Of a DNA stretch of 10,682 bases, positions 6,356 to 10,682 are shown in pieces; within the stretch, counting starts at the first letter, position 1, and each line of letters opens with the position of its first letter. The notes under the pieces are model-generated. The model ran no database searches. It saw only the letters and a list, made by a program, of their open reading frames with translations, and was not told where the DNA came from. The stretch lies in contig DAYW01000049.1 in NCBI GenBank assembly GCA_002507085.1, positions 38,266 through 48,947 of the forward strand. Direction: 5' to 3'. Source of the DNA: an archaeon UBA168. Its GTDB lineage: Archaea > Thermoproteota > Thermoprotei_A > Marsarchaeales > UBA168. The position numbers were made by a program, and so were the translations under genes.

Positions 6356-6728
6356 GCCTTTCACCCGAGCGGTCGGCCTCGACCACTTTTTTTACGCCAT
6401 CAGGCCCGTTGACAACGACCTTTATTACCTGCCCCTTGCGCCTGTCGCCTATGAACCATATCTCGTCCGCTGAGAAGAGCGGCATAACAAGTATGCGCCT
6501 GTGGTTTGGGTTTTTCTGGGCGTAGTCAGCAAGGCCCTCTTCCGTGTGCTTAAACGTCTTGCACTCGATGGCGAGTGGACGCGTTCCATCGAGGTACATG
6601 ACGTCAACGCGCCTGTTGCCAACGACCACCTCTTCCTCTATCTTACGTGCGTCAAAGCCGTCCCTGGTAAGTTCTTGCTTTACGAACTTCATCAAGGACG
6701 TATGGGAATAATAAACCAAAACCCGCAC
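6348..6728 (-). CDS. Putative PD-(D/E)XK nuclease-fold protein
   Basis: I do not recognise a named family, but the 126-residue protein reads like a small restriction-endonuclease-fold domain. An N-terminal helix (KFVKQELTRDGFDARKIEEEV) is followed by RRVDVMYLDG with Asp42 and, 12 residues later, LAIECKTF with Glu55-x-Lys57. This D...ExK arrangement on adjacent strands is the metal-binding core of the PD-(D/E)XK superfamily, which includes Holliday-junction resolvases, Mrr-like and repair nucleases. A strand-helix-strand pattern follows (RRILVMPLF, EIWFIGDRRKGQVIKVVV). The C-terminus overlaps Cgi121, placing it first in the operon. The start taken is a GTG at 6728, about 25 bp after a TATA-like box; the ATG at 6692 (MKFVKQ) would remove 12 residues and is also reasonable. 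Substrate and role are unknown. Confidence 0.6.
   Translation of the reverse strand: MRVLVYYSHTSLMKFVKQELTRDGFDARKIEEEVVVGNRRVDVMYLDGTRPLAIECKTFKHTEEGLADYAQKNPNHRRILVMPLFSADEIWFIGDRRKGQVIKVVVNGPDGVKKVVEADRSGERHA
6361..6365 (-). promoter_or_regulatory. Shine-Dalgarno site deciding the Cgi121 start
   Basis: The minus strand reads GGTGA, five bases before the ATG at 6355 and inside the 3' end of the upstream gene. It favours ATG 6355 over the GTG at 6364, which overlaps the site itself. It also shows that internal operon genes can use ribosome binding sites while first genes appear leaderless. Confidence 0.5.
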
Positions 6729-6747
6729 CTATGCTAATTGACCGGGG

Positions 6748-6758
6748 CAAAATAAACT
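6748..6758 (-). promoter_or_regulatory. TATA-like box for the nuclease-Cgi121-lipid gene operon
   Basis: The minus strand reads AGTTTATTTTG, centred about 25 bp upstream of the GTG at 6728. It sits back to back with the pth2 promoter in the 79-bp divergent spacer. Confidence 0.45.
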
Positions 6759-6778
6759 TTGTGCGAGGTTCTTGGAAC

Positions 6779-6788
6779 CGCTTTTATG
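6779..6788 (+). promoter_or_regulatory. TATA-like box for pth2
   Basis: CGCTTTTATG is centred about 24 bp before the ATG at 6808, consistent with a leaderless pth2-truD transcript. Confidence 0.5.
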
Positions 6789-6807
6789 CCACGGCCAATG
6801 CTAAGCC

Positions 6808-7179
6808 ATGGACGACGTAAAGCTGTTCATAGTGGTTAGGAAGGACCTCAAGATGTCATGTGGAAAGATCGCGGTCCAGGTGGCGCACGCCAGCGTCATG
6901 GCCGCGCTTTCGTCTCAGGGAACCAGGGAGTTCAAGCTGTGGCTTGACGGAGGGCAAAAAAAGATAGTCGCAAAGGTGCAGGGACTGGAGGAGCTAAGGC
7001 AGATAGAGGAAGAGGCAAGGAAGAGGGAGGTAGCCGTTCACGAGGTGGTAGACATGGGGCTTACGGAAGTGCCACCTGGCTCCGTGACCTGCGCTGCCCT
7101 TGGTCCAGCTCCATCGTCTTTGCTCGACCCCTTTACCGGAAAGCTAAAGCTTTTGCGATGCGCGGTAGGTCAGCTTTGA
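6808..7179 (+). CDS. pth2: Peptidyl-tRNA hydrolase, Pth2 type
   Basis: Pth2 cleaves the ester bond of peptidyl-tRNAs that drop off ribosomes, freeing tRNA for reuse in the cytoplasm. The protein has 123 residues, the archaeal norm. It carries the family hallmarks: SCGKIAVQVAHAS at 17-29 with Lys20 and His27, GGQKKIVAKV at 48-57, DMGLTEVPPGSVTCAALGPAP at 82-102, and the closing LLDPFTGKLKLL. The end overlaps the start of truD by 22 bases in another frame, so the two are probably cotranscribed as a tRNA-maintenance pair. The start ATG lies directly at the predicted transcription start. Confidence 0.96.
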   Translation: MDDVKLFIVVRKDLKMSCGKIAVQVAHASVMAALSSQGTREFKLWLDGGQKKIVAKVQGLEELRQIEEEARKREVAVHEVVDMGLTEVPPGSVTCAALGPAPSSLLDPFTGKLKLLRCAVGQL

Positions 7180-8234
7180 GCTGGGAGAAGTTCGGGATCA
7201 GGCGCACCCTTAAGGACGAGATAGGCGGGGAGGTCATCGGACCTCTGGGATTCTGCGTTAGAGAAATCCTGCTGCCGCACCGCGTATGTCCGCAGCCGCT
7301 TTCCGAGAAAAACAGGGGAGACTACACGTGGGGCGTGCTCGTGAAATACGGGGTCGACACCCTGACCGCAGTGAGCGAGCTGTCAAAAGCGGTAAGGGCG
7401 CCTGTTTCCTACGCCGGGCTCAAGGATGCGATATCGGTTTCATCGCAATACGCCGCCGTTAGGGCCGATCTAAAGGACAAGGTCATGGGAAGGAAGTGGG
7501 GGTTCATACCCAAGGGAAAGGTCTGGGCGCCCCTGAGCCACGATCACCTTTGGGGAAACCTCTTTCACGTCCAAGTAACGGGATACCGCAGGCTATCACC
7601 TCTTGACGCGTTCTTAGACGGCACGCCATTTCCTAACTTCTTCGGCCCGCAGAGGTTTGGGCTTCGGCCCCCATACACTCACGAGCTCGGCGCGCAGATA
7701 TTGAGGGGCGAGGAGCCTTACGAGCTCGAGGGAATGGAGCCATCTCTTAGGCGCAAGGTAAGGGAACTGGCAGTGCAAGCGCTTCAATCCTACCTTTTCA
7801 ACCTCATCCTTAAGGACCGCATAGACAGGGGCCTGGGCCTCAAGGTGTTGGAAAGGGGGGACCTTGTGGCTCCTCTTAACGTCTTTGGTCTGCCGGCCTA
7901 CTCGGAGATATCCGTGAGCGAGGGTGGAAGGCTTAAGCCTAATCAGGCCCTTCTTTTGCCAGTTCCTGGGGCCGGCGTAAAGGGGCCTGGGCTCGACCTA
8001 GCGGCAAGGGCATTAAAGGATTTAGGGGTGGAGCTGCCGCACTGGGTAAGGGGCTGGTACAGGGAAGCCCTGATGATCCCCCTATCCCCCGCTTACAGCG
8101 TCACCAAAAAAGCGCTTTACCTCAGCTTTGAACTGCACAAAGCGCAATATGCCAGCGTACTTCTCCATGAGCTGATCGGAGGCTGCTCCGAAATCCCTAG
8201 GGTTCAAGACGCCTCTTGTCCCTCGGGAACATGA
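7158..8234 (+). CDS. truD: tRNA pseudouridine synthase TruD
   Basis: TruD makes pseudouridine at position 13 of tRNA(Glu) in bacteria and at related sites in Archaea. The catalytic segment YAGLKDAISVSSQ contains the nucleophile Asp90. Family motifs follow: LFHVQV at 135-140, FPNFFGPQRFG at 158-168, AVQALQSYLFN at 205-215, and the ending SFELHKAQYASVLLHELI. At 358 residues it is shorter than the roughly 400-440 I recall for many archaeal members, suggesting a reduced TRUD insertion domain. The last 15 or so residues after HELIGG look unconserved and overlap the 3' end of the opposite aspS gene by 38 bases. The ATG at 7158 overlaps pth2 by 22 bases; a TTG at 7176 is an alternative start, and neither has a strong ribosome binding site. 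Confidence 0.92.
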   Translation: MRGRSALSWEKFGIRRTLKDEIGGEVIGPLGFCVREILLPHRVCPQPLSEKNRGDYTWGVLVKYGVDTLTAVSELSKAVRAPVSYAGLKDAISVSSQYAAVRADLKDKVMGRKWGFIPKGKVWAPLSHDHLWGNLFHVQVTGYRRLSPLDAFLDGTPFPNFFGPQRFGLRPPYTHELGAQILRGEEPYELEGMEPSLRRKVRELAVQALQSYLFNLILKDRIDRGLGLKVLERGDLVAPLNVFGLPAYSEISVSEGGRLKPNQALLLPVPGAGVKGPGLDLAARALKDLGVELPHWVRGWYREALMIPLSPAYSVTKKALYLSFELHKAQYASVLLHELIGGCSEIPRVQDASCPSGT

Positions 8235-9501
8235 CCACTTCCCTTATGTTGTCCTTTCCGGTCAAGACCATGAGCAACCTGGCCAGCCCGAGGCCAAAGC
8301 CCGAGTGCGGAGGCATTCCGTAGTTGAACCACTTCAAGTGGGTCTTGAACGAATCTGGGTTTAGGCCCTGAGATGACATCCTCTCCTTGAGAAGCTTCCC
8401 ATCGTTTACACGCGTGGCTCCTGAGGCCAGCTCTATCCAACCGTACATCAGGTCAAAGGACTCGCATCTTTCGGGCCTTCCCTCAAGGGGCTTAGCGTAG
8501 AAGGGCCTGGCAGCGGTAGGCCAATCCGTTATGAAGTAGAAGTCTCTGAGCTCTTCCGAGAGGGCTTTGAGCTGAACGGTGCCGAAATCCGCGTCCTTTT
8601 CATGCTCGACCCCCTTTCTGTCAAGTATGCTGACGGCTTCGTCGTAAGTTATCCTTGGGATGGGGACCTTTACCTCAAGCGCTTCCCGTCCAAGGGCCCT
8701 TAGCTCTCTGCGGTTCTCCTCGTTGACCGCTTTCACGACGCGCTCCACGAGGCCGTCAAGAAGCGACATGACGTCTTGATAGTCCATGAAAGCCGCCTCG
8801 GCGTCAACCATGGTTATCTCGCTCAGATGCCTTTGCGTGTCGCTCTCCTCTGCCCTAAACGCCGGGGCGATCTCAAACACCCTCTCAAAAGCCGACGTGA
8901 GCTGCTCCTTGTAAAGCTGAGGGCTCTGAGAGAGGTAAGCTATCCTGTCGTAGTAGAAGACGCTGAAGAGGCTCGCGCCCCCCTCGGTGGCCGTCGCTAT
9001 TATCTTGGGCGTGAACACCTCTATGAAGCCGTTTTCGCGGAGGTACGACCTTATGGCTGAGGCCACGGTGCTTTGGATCCTGAATATGGCCTGAGGCTCA
9101 ACCCTCCTCAAATCGACTATGCGGTTATCGAGGCGCGTGTCGAGGTCAGCGCTGGTCTTACCAACCACGTCTATGGGCGGGTCTTCGGAGGGCGATATCA
9201 GCAGCACCTCCCTTATCCTTACCTCCGCGCCTCCGGGTGCCTGAGGGGACGCCTTCGCAATTCCCTTAACGGCCAGCACGCTCTCCCTCTTAAAAGATGA
9301 TAACTCCTCCCAAAGCTCCGGCGAAACCTCCTTTTTGGCGGCAACTGCCTGAACCAGACCGCTTCTGTCCCTTATGAGCAGGAAGCGAAGGCCCCCGAGA
9401 TCCCTTTTCTCGTGAAGCCAGCCAAGCAGCGTTACCTGGGAACCGTCAAGCGCAGGAGTTATCTCTGAGGCAAGGTGAGTGCGTTTTATTCCAAAGGTCA
9501 A
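8197..9501 (-). CDS. aspS: Aspartyl-tRNA synthetase, archaeal type, predicted non-discriminating
   Basis: This class IIb synthetase charges tRNA with aspartate. The 434 residues comprise an N-terminal OB-fold anticodon-binding domain (about 1-105) and a catalytic domain without the bacterial GAD insertion. Visible landmarks are TADLDTRLDNR-like text before motif 1, GFIEVFTPKIIATATEGG at 158-175, the aspartate-binding SQSPQLYKEQ, motif 2 FRAEESDTQRHLSE at 215-228 and motif 3 around GFGLGLARLL near 400-410. In the anticodon domain His30 (in GWLH) and Pro89 (in SPQAPGG) occupy the positions of Trp26 and Lys85 of the discriminating Thermococcus kodakarensis enzyme; His and Pro there mark synthetases that also charge tRNA(Asn). 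The start is a TTG at 9501, 13 bases after the L40e stop, with no ATG or GTG nearby. It is cotranscribed with L40e. Confidence 0.94.
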   Translation of the reverse strand: MTFGIKRTHLASEITPALDGSQVTLLGWLHEKRDLGGLRFLLIRDRSGLVQAVAAKKEVSPELWEELSSFKRESVLAVKGIAKASPQAPGGAEVRIREVLLISPSEDPPIDVVGKTSADLDTRLDNRIVDLRRVEPQAIFRIQSTVASAIRSYLRENGFIEVFTPKIIATATEGGASLFSVFYYDRIAYLSQSPQLYKEQLTSAFERVFEIAPAFRAEESDTQRHLSEITMVDAEAAFMDYQDVMSLLDGLVERVVKAVNEENRRELRALGREALEVKVPIPRITYDEAVSILDRKGVEHEKDADFGTVQLKALSEELRDFYFITDWPTAARPFYAKPLEGRPERCESFDLMYGWIELASGATRVNDGKLLKERMSSQGLNPDSFKTHLKWFNYGMPPHSGFGLGLARLLMVLTGKDNIREVVMFPRDKRRLEP

Positions 9502-9514
9502 GGGGACCTACCCT

Positions 9515-9676
9515 TTAACGCTTGAGCTTTGCCTTCTTAGGCCTCAATAAAGTCCAGTGGCATCTCCTGCACTTCGTGGCGTTAATGGGGTTCTTAGCGC
9601 CGCAGTGCCTGCATATCTTGTAATTGAGCAAAGCCTTCTCCGCAATGGCTCTCTTTTCTGGATCCTCTATTGGCAT
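9515..9676 (-). CDS. rpl40e: 50S ribosomal protein L40e
   Basis: This 53-residue zinc-ribbon protein of the archaeal large ribosomal subunit begins MPIEDPEKRAIAEKALLNYK and contains ICRHCGAKNPINATKCRRCH, that is two CxxC pairs (Cys22, Cys25, Cys36, Cys39) for one zinc, followed by a very basic tail (LRPKKAKLKR). I translated it directly from the minus strand. An in-frame ATG at 9694 would add six residues, but the family begins at MPI and the TATA-like box is centred about 30 bp before 9676. It is followed after 13 bases by aspS on the same strand, so translation genes share an operon. Confidence 0.93.
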   Translation of the reverse strand: MPIEDPEKRAIAEKALLNYKICRHCGAKNPINATKCRRCHWTLLRPKKAKLKR

Positions 9677-9700
9677 TTCGGATGAAAAATCCATCGATGA

Positions 9701-9710
9701 GGTTATAGGT
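9701..9710. promoter_or_regulatory. TATA-like element shared by divergent L40e-aspS and coiled-coil genes
   Basis: GGTTATAGGT is the only good TATA candidate in the 59-bp spacer. Its centre lies about 30 bp from the L40e ATG at 9676 on the minus strand and about 30 bp from the ATG at 9736 on the plus strand, so it could serve leaderless starts both ways. The plus-strand reading is TTATAG and the minus-strand reading CTATAAC. Confidence 0.45.
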
Positions 9711-9735
9711 TTTTCTACTCCTATGCCATTATATT

Positions 9736-10278
9736 ATGGTAAAAGACTCCGCGGGGCTTGCGCTTGCGTCCTTGGACAGCTCGGTCCAGCTGGCAAGGAC
9801 AAGCTTGGACAACTACAACGACCTTCAGAGGGCGTTCCTAGAGCTGAAATCGCGCTCATCGTTTTTAGAGGTGCAGTTGAAAAAAGTGAAAGCCGACGCC
9901 GAAAAGATAACAGCTCCAGAACTCAAGGAGGAGACAAGCAAGAACATCTTAACGGAGGACGCGATATTTGAGAGGATAACAAAGGAGCTCTCAGCGCTTG
10001 AGCCCACCGTAGACAGGCTCAAGAAGAGGGCGGAAGCGCTTGAAACCATGATAGAGCAAAAGCCGGCTCCAGAAAAGAGCAAGGAGGAGCAGACCATGTC
10101 AACCATGAAGCTTTCGCTTTCCATACTCAAGACCTTGGTCGACTGCCAAAAGGACTACTTCCGCGTTCTTAGGCAGCTCGCTATTGTCAGGTTCTACGTG
10201 GAAACGCTGGAGAACCTGCTTTCGGGCGAGATCTCGCGCGATGAGGCAGAAAAAGCGCTTCGCTCTAGGAGGCGTTAG
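9736..10278 (+). CDS. Hypothetical coiled-coil protein
   Basis: I do not recognise this 180-residue protein. It has no signal peptide or membrane segment and is nearly all helix-forming, rich in Lys, Glu, Leu and Ala. Heptad-like leucine spacing is seen at about 22-60 (YNDLQRAFLELKSRSSFLEVQLKKV) and 76-108 (IFERITKELSALEPTVDRLKKRAEALETMI). A proline- and charge-rich hinge follows at about 108-118 (EQKPAPEKSKEEQ), then a more hydrophobic helical part at 120-165 (LSILKTLVDCQKDYFRVLRQLAIVRFYVETLENLL) and a basic end, RSRRR. The layout suggests an oligomerising or scaffold protein; any function would be a guess. The ATG at 9736 is about 30 bp from the shared TATA-like element. Its last 14 bases overlap the converging Alba-like gene. 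Confidence 0.75.
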   Translation: MVKDSAGLALASLDSSVQLARTSLDNYNDLQRAFLELKSRSSFLEVQLKKVKADAEKITAPELKEETSKNILTEDAIFERITKELSALEPTVDRLKKRAEALETMIEQKPAPEKSKEEQTMSTMKLSLSILKTLVDCQKDYFRVLRQLAIVRFYVETLENLLSGEISRDEAEKALRSRRR

Positions 10279-10540
10279 GCTTTCTGCTTATGTCTATTTT
10301 TAGCTTGCTGACGTAGCGCTTCTTATCCTGCTCGTTTCTTTCCTCCGTGAAGATCTGTATGTCGCTCAGCGAGGCCCTGTTGTCAAAGGACCGAACTATG
10401 GAAAGCGCAACTTTTATCGCAACCTCCATGCCAGTTCCCTCGCTTATTATGGAGACGTTTCCCTCCTTGTGCAGGTAGTAAAGGCAGTCTCCGAGGACCG
10501 AACTCTCGCTGACCCCATCGCTTACTTGTACAACGGCCAT
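10265..10540 (-). CDS. Alba-like DNA/RNA-binding protein (divergent)
   Basis: Alba proteins are small dimeric archaeal chromatin and RNA-binding proteins. This 91-residue protein fits the Alba fold in length and order: an N-terminal strand and helix (SDGVSESSVLGDCLYYLHKEGNV), a strand then the glycine turn SIISEGTGMEVAIKVALSIVRSF, where Alba has a similar 'ARGxAIxKAV' helix, then DIQIFTEERNEQDKKRYVSKLKIDISRK, a beta hairpin with a basic tip that in Alba enters the DNA minor groove. It is clearly not a canonical Alba: the usual N-terminal lysine pair (the acetylation site of Sulfolobus Alba) is not seen, and the N-terminus is acidic and serine-rich. It may be an Alba paralogue devoted to RNA. 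Its 3' end overlaps the coiled-coil gene by 14 bases. Confidence 0.7.
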   Translation of the reverse strand: MAVVQVSDGVSESSVLGDCLYYLHKEGNVSIISEGTGMEVAIKVALSIVRSFDNRASLSDIQIFTEERNEQDKKRYVSKLKIDISRKPNAS

Positions 10541-10682
10541 ATGTAATCCAGCGCGATGCCGTTAAAAAACTTTTTTTGGCGAGAAAACATCCGAACTCTC
10601 AGCCGCCTTACGCTTGGAGCAAAGCGACGGTTAAGCCATCGCCGAAAGAAAGCCCTCAAGGCCAAGGGCGAGGACGAGGCAT
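10541..10682. other. Right-edge tail with no assignable gene
   Basis: Two readings stay open to the edge. On the plus strand an ATG at 10556 begins a very basic 42-residue frame (MPLKNFFWRENIRTLSRL and on) that would overlap the Alba-like promoter. On the minus strand a frame entering from the right ends at a TAA at 10631-10633 with LEGFLSAMA and could be the tail of a gene. Neither is recognisable, and the short length gives no statistical support. Confidence 0.2.
10561..10570 (-). promoter_or_regulatory. TATA-like box for the Alba-like gene
   Basis: The minus strand reads GTTTTTTAAC, centred about 25 bp before the ATG at 10540, with an adjoining AAAAAAAG run upstream. The spacing fits a leaderless transcript. 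Confidence 0.4.

Noticed and set aside
1..10682. CRISPR arrays, transposons, integrase or phage genes, toxin-antitoxin pairs
   Set aside because: No spaced direct repeats, terminal inverted repeats, transposase motifs or toxin-like small gene pairs were seen on either strand. The region looks like core archaeal chromosome.

Overview
The window is chromosomal DNA of an archaeon with moderately high GC (estimated by eye). The case for Archaea rests on gene content: an archaeal-type aspartyl-tRNA synthetase, ribosomal protein L40e, peptidyl-tRNA hydrolase of the Pth2 type, the KEOPS subunit Cgi121, a geranylgeranyl reductase of the archaeal lipid pathway, a mevalonate-pathway HMG-CoA reductase, and an Alba-like chromatin protein. 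A tRNA gene without encoded CCA and TATA-like boxes about 23-32 bp upstream of likely leaderless starts agree with this. I cannot name the lineage. A bacterial-style PfkA phosphofructokinase and a class II HMG-CoA reductase are both patchily distributed in Archaea and would help place it.

Layout. (1) 1-1191, minus strand: most of an MFS transporter that runs off the left edge, with no start codon other than TTG fitting its N-terminus. (2) 1316-1900, plus: cob(I)alamin adenosyltransferase. (3) 1910-1983, minus: tRNA-Ala(GGC) with the G3:U70 identity pair. (4) 2102-3064, plus: 6-phosphofructokinase. (5) 3168-6728, minus: a compact five-gene array, in transcription order a PD-(D/E)XK nuclease-like protein, Cgi121, a geranylgeranyl reductase interrupted by a one-base frameshift, class II HMG-CoA reductase, and a small FUN14-like membrane protein. 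Junctions are 2-base gaps or short overlaps down to HMG-CoA reductase, so this looks like one operon. (6) 6808-8234, plus: Pth2 overlapping TruD pseudouridine synthase. (7) 8197-9676, minus: L40e followed by AspRS, whose 3' end overlaps TruD tail to tail. (8) 9736-10278, plus: a coiled-coil protein of unknown function, convergent with (9) an Alba-like protein at 10265-10540, minus. The last 142 bases hold nothing I can assign firmly.

How the genes fit together. Most of the window serves translation: tRNA-Ala, AspRS, L40e, Pth2 (peptidyl-tRNA recycling), TruD (tRNA pseudouridine) and Cgi121 (t6A modification). The AspRS carries residues typical of the non-discriminating type, which predicts that the cell makes Asn-tRNA by amidation of Asp-tRNA(Asn). 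The minus-strand operon pairs HMG-CoA reductase, which commits carbon to isoprenoids, with a reductase of the type that saturates the geranylgeranyl chains of archaeal lipids. The Pfk implies a classical Embden-Meyerhof step at this point.

I found no CRISPR array, transposon, prophage or clear defence system. The points most worth a second look are the frameshifted geranylgeranyl reductase, the AspRS specificity signature, the PfkA with Ala at a phosphoryl-donor position, the orphan nuclease heading the KEOPS/lipid operon, and a single TATA-like element lying symmetrically between two divergent starts.
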